Both the position numbers and the translations under genes were made by a program. A stretch of 15,842 nt of DNA from Methanobacterium sp. (GTDB taxonomy: Archaea; Methanobacteriota; Methanobacteria; Methanobacteriales; Methanobacteriaceae). Below, in pieces: positions 7,513-14,418 of the stretch. Where the stretch lies: assembly GCA_015661405.1 (NCBI GenBank), contig JACWMK010000049.1, positions 1 to 15,842 of the forward strand, in the 5' to 3' direction. Below the pieces are notes generated by a model. The model was not told the origin of the DNA and made no database searches. It saw only the letters and a program-made list of their open reading frames with translations. Position 1 is the first letter of the stretch; the number at the start of each line of letters is the position of its first letter.

Positions 7513-9108
7513 TTATGTAAAAAGATTAACCATTGACAGTAACTGTTTAGGTATAATATTTAATTCACCACGGTCAGCATCAGCCATAATCGCCTTTAAA
7601 TCATAATCATACTCATCAATACATACCTTAAGAACATTTCTAGCCCTACGGACAACATAACCGAAAATTTTCTCCGCAACACGCTCCCTAACACCATTAC
7701 TCGTCATCTCAAAGTACTCCTTAAGTAAATATTTACTCCAATTTAGATTATGATCCCAACTCTTAAGGATGAGTTCACATTGCCGAGGAGTAACATCATC
7801 AATAGTAAATGATTCCTTATCCTTAAAACCACCCTGACTAACAAAAAATAATGGAACAATAATACTCTTAAAATCCTTCAATTCCTCAACTAAATCTAGA
7901 GTTAACTGAACATCACGTTCCTCTTCACCAGGTAAACCCACAATTAAAGTAGAGGCAGGAACCCAATTATTATCACTTAAAATCTGAAAAGCATCCACCA
8001 CCACCATAGGCCAATCCTCCGGTGAATAAGGTTTAACTTTACCAGCCATATTATCCTTAATTAACTTAGGACTACCAGTTTCAATACCAGTTTGACCACT
8101 AAACCAACCATTCTTATCACATTCAACTATATTCGATAATTCCTCAATAACATCCGGTGCATTATAAACACTACTTAATGCAAAATGACTAATACCCATC
8201 TCATTCACACCAGGATAATTCATTACTTGCCGGAATAAATCAATTACTGCTTCCTTATTAACAGTGAAATCCTTCGCTTTATATCGTAAAACATCCTCAC
8301 TATGAAGGATAGGTCGTTTACCCGCTTTAATATTAACATCAACTTCCTTTAAAATACTATCAACTGACAAACAACGGTAACGCTGCAGTGTAGGATTACA
8401 GAATTTACAACCACGACCACAACCCCTCGCAATCTCAATTACACCATCAATAGTTGGATTACGTATTAAAGGTATCTCCTCTAAAGGAACCACTTCCCCT
8501 TGAACCAGTGACGGGATCTCCCGGTCATTAACTGCATTAACGAATATATTGTTGACAACCTTCTCACCCTCACCCAGGACCACACAATCTAAATCATACT
8601 TCTCTCTTACTTTATCATCCTCAAATTGCCATGCACCGGGTCCTCCCACTACTATTTTTGGTTTATATTCCTGAACCAGGGGATGATTTAATATTTCCTT
8701 GAATTTCACATTCATATAAGCATTTCCACCAAATAATTGAGTGAATGTCGTGGAAGCGGGCCCGATGCCTAATGGATCAAATTCGGTTATTGATAAAACT
8801 TTAGTATCTGGTCCAATTACTTTATCCAGATGATCTGGGTGAGCTACAATAATCTCATCATCACGGAACCCATTATTTAATAGTAAGGATTCAATTTTAC
8901 GGGTACCACTTGGAGCATTAACAGCTGAACCATCCTTATTAGCCTTAATTGGTGGGCAGAATACACTATAATATAAAAAGTCGGGTAAAAATCCTTTAGG
9001 TATACATGCGCCAAATCCGAAGAAAATTAAACCATTATAATGACTCATTAATGTTCGATCAGCAGTTAAAACAATTTTAAATCCATCACTATTATTTTGT
9101 CCCATCAT
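7513..9108 (-). CDS. Radical SAM protein with Rossmann-like (B12-binding type) N-domain
   Basis: A 531-residue protein counted from the ATG at 9108; a TTG at 9117 and an ATG at 9105 are alternatives, and no strong binding site decides. Residues about 70-195 look like the Rossmann domain of the cobalamin-binding radical SAM class: VLSITEFDPLGIGPAS, then KIVVGGPGAW and the typical DCVVLGEGE. The cobalamin-ligand motif DxHxxG is not seen; DPLGIGP stands in its place. The radical SAM core follows with the iron-sulfur motif CGRGCKFC (C230, C234, C237), then LHSEDVLRY, and GMSH-like SHFALSSVYNAP, SGQTGIETGSPKLIKDNMAG and ASTLIVGLPGEEERDVQ, matching later strands of the barrel. The last 120 residues are helical, ending near KQLLSMVNLFT. 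It should cleave S-adenosylmethionine with a 4Fe-4S cluster; the substrate cannot be read. It is monocistronic by position. Confidence 0.85.
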   Translation of the reverse strand: MMGQNNSDGFKIVLTADRTLMSHYNGLIFFGFGACIPKGFLPDFLYYSVFCPPIKANKDGSAVNAPSGTRKIESLLLNNGFRDDEIIVAHPDHLDKVIGPDTKVLSITEFDPLGIGPASTTFTQLFGGNAYMNVKFKEILNHPLVQEYKPKIVVGGPGAWQFEDDKVREKYDLDCVVLGEGEKVVNNIFVNAVNDREIPSLVQGEVVPLEEIPLIRNPTIDGVIEIARGCGRGCKFCNPTLQRYRCLSVDSILKEVDVNIKAGKRPILHSEDVLRYKAKDFTVNKEAVIDLFRQVMNYPGVNEMGISHFALSSVYNAPDVIEELSNIVECDKNGWFSGQTGIETGSPKLIKDNMAGKVKPYSPEDWPMVVVDAFQILSDNNWVPASTLIVGLPGEEERDVQLTLDLVEELKDFKSIIVPLFFVSQGGFKDKESFTIDDVTPRQCELILKSWDHNLNWSKYLLKEYFEMTSNGVRERVAEKIFGYVVRRARNVLKVCIDEYDYDLKAIMADADRGELNIIPKQLLSMVNLFT

Positions 9109-9596
9109 TTTAATCAATAGAATCCCATCTTTTTTTTAATTAAATAATAAAATTTATAATAATAAAATCAAATTAAAAAGAATATTTTCTACAATTTATT
9201 GGAGTTAAATGTACTTTATAGTAGTATTATGCAACATAATTAATATATTTAATCATTAAAAAAAAACTTCACATATTGCTATGATTATTTTAAATATTAT
9301 TATTTTTTATTTATTTTCAATCCATTTTTTAGCACAAATTGGCGCTCTTAATTCTTATTCCCTAAAAAAAATCGATAAAATTAGATTATTTTTATGGCTG
9401 ATGCAAATTTTTGAATAGCCAACTATTTAGAGAGTTAATACTTAGTTAAAACTTCTGTCCAAGTTAAATTAAAATATTATTTATTCCTCAAATACAATTC
9501 ATTTGCTTACTTGTAACTATCCTCTGAAGGTTGAGAATGGGTCAATAACAAGATGACAATACTTATAATGAATTTTAATAGAATTTACTGGGGGAA
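9109..9596. other. Gene-free AT-rich stretch bordering the terminase remnant
   Basis: About 490 bases without an intact gene. The left part is plain AT-rich upstream sequence of the radical SAM gene. Between about 9500 and 9596 the minus strand reads YKYCHLVIDPFSTFRG before a stop, which could be further debris of the terminase nuclease domain (an acidic residue in a hydrophobic strand), but this is too short to be sure. No RNA gene or repeat was seen. Confidence 0.4.
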
Positions 9597-10293
9597 TGTA
9601 GAAACTCTGATGAATACCTGGGAATATCCAATAACTGACTTATTATCTGGAAGAGTTTGCCACATTAATTCGTTTAAAAGAGTTATTATTGATTATTACT
9701 GATGATGAGTTCGCATATCTCATTGTCTAAGCTTCTACTTTTTTTATAATGATGCACTGCATCAGGTAAGATTCCCTTTAATAATCCTGTTTCGTAATGT
9801 GCTATAGAATAACAAGTTCTAGGTGTCCATCCATCAATATGTTTCCGAGTACCAATCCCTAAAAAGCCGCAGCCCGATTCAAGTAGTGGTAGGATGGTTC
9901 CTTCTATGAATTTCATTACTTTGCGACGGCCATCAGCTGTACGAGTATTTTCATCATCGAAAACATCGTCCATAATAATTCTTTTGAAGTGACCTCCGGT
10001 TATATCTCCTCGGATACCTGTTGCTTCTACAGTGGCATCTCTCCTAACAGTATCTCCAAGGTTATAGTATAGTTGGTTTCCTTTTCTTCTGAAACCTTGA
10101 AGTTCATATCCAAAATCACGTTGAATACGTGGATTTTTTATTAAATCTGTTTCAATTGCATTTAATGTTTTATTAGCTTGATTAAAAGTTTTTGAGAGTA
10201 ATAAAACGTTATCTCCGGATTATATAATGTGGTATGTTCGGTGATTACTCGGTGTAGACTTAATAATATATATTCTCCGTTACAGTAAAATTT
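9597..10293 (-). pseudogene. Broken phage terminase large subunit
   Basis: Reading leftwards from 10293: FYCNGEYILLSLHRV and ITEHTTLYNP in one frame, a frameshift near 10215, then GDNVLLLSKTFNQANKTLNA, IETDLIKNPRIQRDFG, NQLYYNLGDTVRRDATVEAT, GIRGDITGGHFKRIIMDDVF, DDENTRTADGRRKVMKFIEG, and LLESGCGFLGIGTRKHIDG. This is the ATPase half of a terminase large subunit: RIIMDDV is the Walker B strand with its two acidic residues, and GIGTRKH is the following coupling motif. The Walker A part is missing. The frame stops at 9686, and a further fragment (LNELMWQTLPDNKSVIGYSQVF) is readable in another frame down to about 9600. The enzyme packages viral DNA into proheads using ATP. Here it is isolated, with no other phage gene nearby, so it is the relic of a lost provirus. 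Family assignment rests on motifs only. Confidence 0.75.
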
Positions 10294-10335
10294 AAATTAA
10301 ACTTTTTAATTATTTAATATAAAGGTGTTTTAAAT

Positions 10336-10785
10336 ATGCTGATTTGTCCTGAATGTTTATCAGAAAATGATGACAAACATGAATACTGCCAAACTTGTGG
10401 TAGTAAATTAAAAAATGAATACAGCATAATAAAAAATAAATTTAAAGGAATTAACATTCTAGCAGTCTTTATTGGAACAGTAATTTGGATTGTTTTATTC
10501 ATAGAAATTGCAGCACCGCACTTAATCAATACAAATGCAAATATAGTAATCACTGCATCAACTCTAATAATTATACAAATAATAAGCAGTGCAGTAGCAG
10601 GTTATATTGAAAAATCTGGTTATAAAAATACTGCAATTAATGGTGGTATATTAGCATTTATCCCAACTCTAATCACAGGATTTTATAGAGACTTAAACAT
10701 TACAATTATATTATTCTTAATATTCCTAATTTCTGGAATAATAGGGGGAATAATAGGTGGATTATTAGAAAATAAATTAAAATAA
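10336..10785 (+). CDS. Zinc-ribbon membrane protein, unknown function
   Basis: A 149-residue protein with an N-terminal zinc ribbon: C4-P-E-C7 and C18-Q-T-C21 with the typical text ICPECLSENDDKHEYCQTCG. After a basic linker come four hydrophobic segments at about residues 38-60, 69-90, 99-116 and 122-142; the last holds a glycine zipper (SGIIGGIIGGLLENK) suited to tight helix packing. Such zinc ribbon plus membrane proteins are common and mostly uncharacterised in methanogens; the ribbon presumably faces the cytoplasm and mediates protein or nucleic acid contacts. The ATG is preceded by AAAGGTGTT, a good archaeal binding site. The terminase remnant just upstream reads the other way. Confidence 0.8.
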   Translation: MLICPECLSENDDKHEYCQTCGSKLKNEYSIIKNKFKGINILAVFIGTVIWIVLFIEIAAPHLINTNANIVITASTLIIIQIISSAVAGYIEKSGYKNTAINGGILAFIPTLITGFYRDLNITIILFLIFLISGIIGGIIGGLLENKLK

Positions 10786-10793
10786 AATTAAAA

Positions 10794-10801
10794 TTTTTTT
10801 T
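10794..10801 (+). terminator. T-run terminator after the zinc-ribbon gene
   Basis: Eight T on the plus strand starting 9 bases after the stop codon, a typical archaeal intrinsic terminator position. Confidence 0.5.
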
Positions 10802-10884
10802 ATTTAAAATTAATTACTAATGTGTTAATATTTTTATGTGAATATAAATAAATATTAATACTAAATATTAAAAATTAGATAATC

Positions 10885-10986
10885 GTGGAGTGGGTAACCT
10901 CCATAAAATAAATATCTTTTACAAATCCACCCCACTCCACAACATAAATATGATTTAAAACCTAACAAATTTTATATTTCTGTTAG
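10885..10986. other. GC-rich double-hairpin element
   Basis: A perfect 10-base inverted repeat, GTGGAGTGGG (10885-10894) and CCCACTCCAC (10931-10940), encloses 36 bases. Inside it a shorter alternative stem, TGGAG (10886-10890) with CTCCA (10899-10903), would compete with the long one. A second inverted repeat, CTAACA (10962-10967) with TGTTAG (10981-10986), follows. The arms are GC-rich in very AT-rich surroundings. On the plus strand a TATA-like ATATAAATA (about 10840-10848) lies upstream and a T6 run (about 11024-11030) downstream, so a small non-coding RNA of about 150 bases is conceivable. It sits between two convergent genes. A DNA-binding site or a decayed mobile-element end are alternatives. 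Confidence 0.4.
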
Positions 10987-11050
10987 CATATTTAAAGTTT
11001 ACTACCACTACTTAATTTCTTAAAAATTTTTTCGAATTAAATTTAATTCT

Positions 11051-11061
11051 AAAAAAAAAAA
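11051..11061 (-). terminator. T-run terminator of the permease and small wHTH unit
   Basis: Eleven T on the minus strand, about 16 bases after the stop at 11077. This is the strongest T-run near these two leftward genes, and no comparable run lies between them. Confidence 0.5.
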
Positions 11062-11076
11062 TTAAAATAATATTTA

Positions 11077-11253
11077 TTATTTTAAAGCCCAGTAACACCT
11101 TTTAGGAGAATAAATAGTCTCATCTTTTTTAAGTTCTTTCATGATTTTATCAACATCTTTCTTCTCCAAACCACTGATTTCACTGACTTTAGTGGCATTT
11201 AAAGGTTCTTCAGAGTCTTTGAAAGCTTTAATAACTTTTTCTTTATCATCCAT
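11077..11253 (-). CDS. 58-residue winged-helix-like protein
   Basis: A small frame beginning MDDKEKVIKAFKDSEEPLNA and ending KRCYWALK. Its pattern (helix; PLNATKVSEISGLEKKDVDK as helix-turn-helix; IMKELKKDETIYSPKRCYWA as last helix and beta wing) is that of a minimal winged-helix domain: the ISGLEKKDVDKIMKEL part corresponds to the recognition helix region. The ATG at 11253 follows a near-ideal archaeal binding site, AGGTGAT (11260-11266), with a 6-base spacer, which makes this a confident gene despite its size. It starts 41 bases after the permease gene and reads the same way, so it is probably in the same transcript. Likely a DNA-binding or protein-contact protein; the target is unknown. 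Confidence 0.8.
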   Translation of the reverse strand: MDDKEKVIKAFKDSEEPLNATKVSEISGLEKKDVDKIMKELKKDETIYSPKRCYWALK

Positions 11254-11259
11254 GTATAT

Positions 11260-11266
11260 ATCACCT
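11260..11266 (-). promoter_or_regulatory. Near-ideal archaeal ribosome binding site
   Basis: AGGTGAT on the minus strand, complementary to the 3' end of archaeal 16S rRNA, 6 bases before the ATG at 11253. It decides that the 58-residue frame is translated. Confidence 0.8.
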
Positions 11267-11294
11267 ACACTAATTATTCATAAATTTTAATCAA

Positions 11295-12308
11295 TTAAAT
11301 TTTTTCATTATTAGAATCTCTTTTTGTAATATCATCATTCTCGCCACTGATCATGAGTTTGGAAAGCCAACGAGTCTCATCAAAGTTAGCTAAATACCTT
11401 ATAATAATCAATGTTAAAGGCACACCCAGGAAAAATCCAACTGGTCCTAAAATCCAACCCCATACAAATAATGAAACAAATACCACATAAACTGACATTT
11501 TAAGACCTTTACCAGCCATCTGAGGGAATAAATAACTTTCCGCGAAAGTGTTAATAGCTACAAAGAATAATGCCATTAATATAGCACTTTGAATTCCATA
11601 TTTAGACCAGACAACTAAAACTGGCGGTATTGCTGCTATAATAATACCAAGATATGGGATAAACCCTAGGAAAAATGTTAATAATCCCCATAGAATTGCA
11701 AAATTAACATCAAATAGGAGAAGTATACCGGCAACACCTATTCCATAAAAAAAGTTTACTTTTATCCTGATTATAAAGTATTTGATGAAATCACCAACCA
11801 ATGCAAAACTTTTAATCAAGGTTGGATTATCTGCACCTAATTCATTTATAAGTCTATTCTTAATTATTGGAAGCTCATAAACCAGGAATATTATAGCAAA
11901 TACCATAAAAACTCCTGCAGCAATTAAATCTCCCGAAGCAGATAAATTAATATTCGAGACGATAAACTGAATAATTTGATTACCATATTGTGCTAGAAAG
12001 CTGTTGGAGCTTATAGATAGACTAGGAATTGATTTAACTAATTGAGCTAAAGTCACCACGAGAAAAGCTAATATCCCCGCACCCAGTAGAAAAACTCCAA
12101 TAAGAGTTACTAGAATTGAAAGATTGTAAGAGAGACCCTTTCTCTCTAACCATCTCAAAAAAGGGTAAATAAGTATACTCAGGAATATTGAAAGAAGTAA
12201 AAGACTTGTAATTGGTGCAGTGAATTTCAATGCAACAACAGATGCTAAAATAATTGTTATTATAATGATTTGCCTAAGAAATGGTGAAACTTTAAATTCA
12301 TCAATCAT
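11295..12308 (-). CDS. AI-2E / PerM family permease
   Basis: A 337-residue membrane protein with the layout of the AI-2E (PerM, YdiK) transporter family: two N-terminal helices ending in SILIYPFLRWLERKGLS, a third helix, a linker domain (about 95-125), and a C-terminal block with GILLLFDVNFAILWGLLTFF, LGFIPYLGIIIAAIPPVLVV, NTFAESYLFPQMAGKGLKMS and FVWGWILGPVGFFLGVPLTL. The P-Y-L-G-I and GxxGxxLGVPL parts are hallmarks of the family, and the length is usual. About eight helices. Members are linked to export of small signals or to sodium:proton exchange under salt or alkaline stress; which applies here cannot be told. ATG at 12308 is preceded by GGGAGGG. The winged-helix gene follows 41 bases downstream. 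Confidence 0.88.
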   Translation of the reverse strand: MIDEFKVSPFLRQIIIITIILASVVALKFTAPITSLLLLSIFLSILIYPFLRWLERKGLSYNLSILVTLIGVFLLGAGILAFLVVTLAQLVKSIPSLSISSNSFLAQYGNQIIQFIVSNINLSASGDLIAAGVFMVFAIIFLVYELPIIKNRLINELGADNPTLIKSFALVGDFIKYFIIRIKVNFFYGIGVAGILLLFDVNFAILWGLLTFFLGFIPYLGIIIAAIPPVLVVWSKYGIQSAILMALFFVAINTFAESYLFPQMAGKGLKMSVYVVFVSLFVWGWILGPVGFFLGVPLTLIIIRYLANFDETRWLSKLMISGENDDITKRDSNNEKI

Positions 12309-12466
12309 TTTTTTCCCTCCCAGTAAAAATAACTCTATATAATAAATTTCTAATTTAATGTTTTATAAATTAACTAAACAAATTCATATTAATTTTATAA
12401 TCATGATTTAGAACTTGTACAAAAGTTATAGTCTAAACTGCGGTCTTCATAGAAATTAAAGAAATT

Positions 12467-13591
12467 TTACGAAGCTGAAATAATAATAGCTGTATTTACA
12501 ATTATATAAATTAAAAGCAGTATGGTAAATGAATAACGATCTAATTTTCTAGATAAAGGTTTATCATCATTCACAAGATAAATATGTAATGAAATAGTTG
12601 ACTCTATAAGAGTTATAAGAATCACTAGCAATCCTAAGTCATTTACCATATCCGCCAGGGTCAGGACTCCTGTTTTCGGGATTAAACCAGAAACTATAAT
12701 ATTATTTGCAATAGCCACAAACAAAGCACCTGCTCCAAGCCCAAAACGTGGTTCAGCAACAGTAGGTTTAATAAATAAAGCCACCAAAGCCGCTGCAACA
12801 GCAACGAATAATCCAATGAATAATCTGAAATAAAATCCTAGATCTGGCCTATTTAAAGCAATACCATCTCTTAATTGTGAATATGACGTTGGCTCTTGAT
12901 CAAGAAGGGGATCACCAAAACTACTATTATAAATATGAGGTTTTACGATAACCGAATCCATACTAATATTATAACCTTGAGCAATCACATTTGGGTTAAT
13001 ATCAGAACTTTCATTATCTGGAATATAGATTAAATCCTGACTAGCATCCTTTTTATCCTCAATTTCTACGTAAAGATATTGATTATCTAAAGGAAAATTT
13101 GAAATGTCAAAAAAGTCTGATATATTAGCTGAAACATAATATATCACATAATGCTCCGTTCCATTAGTATAATTATCCACTAAATAACTATTCTCTATAG
13201 ATCCATCAATAACCTGGAAGTTTTCTCCAGGATTAACATCACTACCATTCCATTTGAACCATAAATAAAAATCACCAGTCCACGAACTATCAGATAAAGA
13301 CACATCTTCAATACGATCCAGATAAATTCCACTTATTACCTTAGTCGGTGTACTATTAGAGGTTAAATTAAAGTCTGCTACAGTGAGTCCAGGTTCAGGA
13401 AGATTTGGACTCATCATCTCCATATGTAAAACGTTAGCTGATTGTTTATTTAAATAAACATTCCCAGCCATATAACTACCCAACAATAAAAAGATTAAGA
13501 TAATCCCTATTATCCACCATTTAAGAAATCTACGTCCCCGTGGTCCGATTTCCTCATCCTTTGATTGTTTCTTACCATCTTTACCTGTCAA
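12467..13591 (-). CDS. Pentameric ligand-gated ion channel homologue (Cys-loop receptor family)
   Basis: A 374-residue protein. A basic cytoplasmic-type N-tail is followed by one hydrophobic helix (about 25-43), either signal peptide or anchor. The extracellular domain (about 60-248) has the family text VISGIYLDRIEDVSLSDSSW and DFYLWFKWNGSD (107-118), and FPLDNQYLYVEIED (166-179), which stands where FPFDxQ marks the Cys-loop; the two cysteines are absent, as in other prokaryotic members. M1 is about 250-273. M2 to M3 read EPRFGLGAGALFVAIANN, IIVSGLIPKTGVLTLADM and LVILITLIEST (280-332) and match the bacterial channel GLIC without gaps from Glu at -2' (E280) to PKT (305-307), judged from memory of GLIC. 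M4 is 352-373 after a short loop. Many N-x-S/T sequons lie in the outer domain. TTG start with a G7 binding site. It should form a pentamer gated by an unknown ligand; the glutamate suggests cation passage. Confidence 0.85.
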   Translation of the reverse strand: MTGKDGKKQSKDEEIGPRGRRFLKWWIIGIILIFLLLGSYMAGNVYLNKQSANVLHMEMMSPNLPEPGLTVADFNLTSNSTPTKVISGIYLDRIEDVSLSDSSWTGDFYLWFKWNGSDVNPGENFQVIDGSIENSYLVDNYTNGTEHYVIYYVSANISDFFDISNFPLDNQYLYVEIEDKKDASQDLIYIPDNESSDINPNVIAQGYNISMDSVIVKPHIYNSSFGDPLLDQEPTSYSQLRDGIALNRPDLGFYFRLFIGLFVAVAAALVALFIKPTVAEPRFGLGAGALFVAIANNIIVSGLIPKTGVLTLADMVNDLGLLVILITLIESTISLHIYLVNDDKPLSRKLDRYSFTILLLIYIIVNTAIIISAS

Positions 13592-13601
13592 AAAAAATTA
13601 A

Positions 13602-13608
13602 CCCCCCC
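13602..13608 (-). promoter_or_regulatory. G7 ribosome binding site for the TTG-started channel gene
   Basis: Seven G on the minus strand, 10 bases before the TTG at 13591. The next in-frame methionine is residue 41, which would remove the N-terminal helix, so this site fixes the TTG as the start. Confidence 0.65.
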
Positions 13609-13630
13609 AAATTATTAGTCACCGGGCAAC

Positions 13631-13640
13631 AAATATAAAA
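13631..13640 (-). promoter_or_regulatory. Possible TATA box of the ligand-gated channel gene
   Basis: TTTTATATTT on the minus strand lies 40 to 49 bases before the TTG. Transcription starting about 25 bases downstream would give a short leader that still contains the G7 binding site. Position and sequence fit an archaeal TATA box; not proven. Confidence 0.4.
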
Positions 13641-13689
13641 AATTAATATTGAAGTTATTATTTTTATAATTTAAATTACATTGAATGTT

Positions 13690-13698
13690 GCATATATG
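13690..13698 (+). promoter_or_regulatory. Possible TATA box of the methyltransferase gene
   Basis: GCATATATG on the plus strand, about 40 bases before the ATG at 13738. A start site near 13720 would leave the GGGGA binding site in the leader. A second AT box, TTGTATATTT, lies slightly nearer and is an alternative. Confidence 0.35.
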
Positions 13699-13737
13699 TC
13701 TTTGTATATTTCCAAATTAAAAATTGGGGAATATTAA

Positions 13738-14394
13738 ATGAATAAAACAGATAATCAACAAAAATACTGGGACAAAGCCGCTGAACATAAAGAATTTCCA
13801 ACTCCATTTCAAATAACCGAATTTGAAAAAAATGTAACTAAAAAAATGAATATTTTAGATGTAGGCTGTGGATATGGAAGAACCCTAAATGAACTCCACA
13901 ATCATAATTATAAAAATTTAACAGGTATTGATTACTCACAAGGCATGATAAGCCGAGGATTAAAAATACATCCCCATTTAAATCTAATTAAAACTGAAGG
14001 AGATAAAATCCCATTTCCAGATAATACATTTGACGCTGCACTCCTAATTTCCGTACTAACCTCCAACACTAAACAAGAAGAACAGGATAATATTATTTCA
14101 GAGATAATAAGAGTGCTAAAACCTAATGGGAAACTATATCTCGCTGATTTCTTAATAAATCAAGATAAAAGAAACCTTGAACGATACCAAAAATATGAAA
14201 ATAAATATGACACCTATGGCATATTTGAACTACCAGAAGGCGCGGTCTTAAGACATCACACTGAAAAACATATTAAAGAATTAACAAAAGATTTACAACA
14301 AATAATATTCCAAAAAACAATTTACGATACCATGAACGGTCACAAATCAAATGGTTTCTATTATATAGGGAAAAAACTAAAAATAAGTCCTTAA
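13738..14394 (+). CDS. Class I SAM-dependent methyltransferase
   Basis: A 218-residue Rossmann-fold methyltransferase. Motif I is NILDVGCGYGRTLNEL (38-53), binding the S-adenosylmethionine amino acid part; the acidic end of the second strand is D65 in LTGIDYSQGM; motif II/III region is GDKIPFPDNTFDAALLISVL (88-107); and the post-motif strand is IIRVLKPNGKLYLADFLI (123-140). The N-terminus (YWDKAAEHKEFPTPF) is the short cap typical of the ubiquinone/menaquinone-methyltransferase-like group of small-molecule enzymes. The C-terminal part (KYDTYGIFELPEGAVLRHHT) probably shapes the acceptor pocket. The acceptor cannot be named. The ATG is supported by GGGGA 9 bases upstream. It is divergent from the ligand-gated channel gene, 146 bases apart, and seems to stand alone. 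Confidence 0.88.
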   Translation: MNKTDNQQKYWDKAAEHKEFPTPFQITEFEKNVTKKMNILDVGCGYGRTLNELHNHNYKNLTGIDYSQGMISRGLKIHPHLNLIKTEGDKIPFPDNTFDAALLISVLTSNTKQEEQDNIISEIIRVLKPNGKLYLADFLINQDKRNLERYQKYENKYDTYGIFELPEGAVLRHHTEKHIKELTKDLQQIIFQKTIYDTMNGHKSNGFYYIGKKLKISP

Positions 14395-14409
14395 TTTTAA
14401 GTAAAATAA

Positions 14410-14418
14410 TTTTTTTTT
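14410..14418 (+). terminator. T-run terminator after the methyltransferase gene
   Basis: Nine T on the plus strand, 15 bases after the stop at 14394, fit an archaeal intrinsic terminator. Confidence 0.5.

Noticed and set aside
9686..9973. 95-residue frame as a functional small gene
   Set aside because: The same frame continues upstream with terminase sequence (IRGDITGGHFKRII) without a start signal at 9973, so it is part of a broken larger gene.
10314..10553. 79-residue open frame on the minus strand
   Set aside because: It lies opposite the zinc-ribbon membrane gene, which has cysteine pairs, a good binding site and membrane segments; the minus frame has no motif and is a shadow.
10885..10940. 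Inverted repeat as an ordinary intrinsic terminator
   Set aside because: The loop is 36 bases, no T-run follows the right arm, and both flanking convergent genes already have close T-runs of their own.
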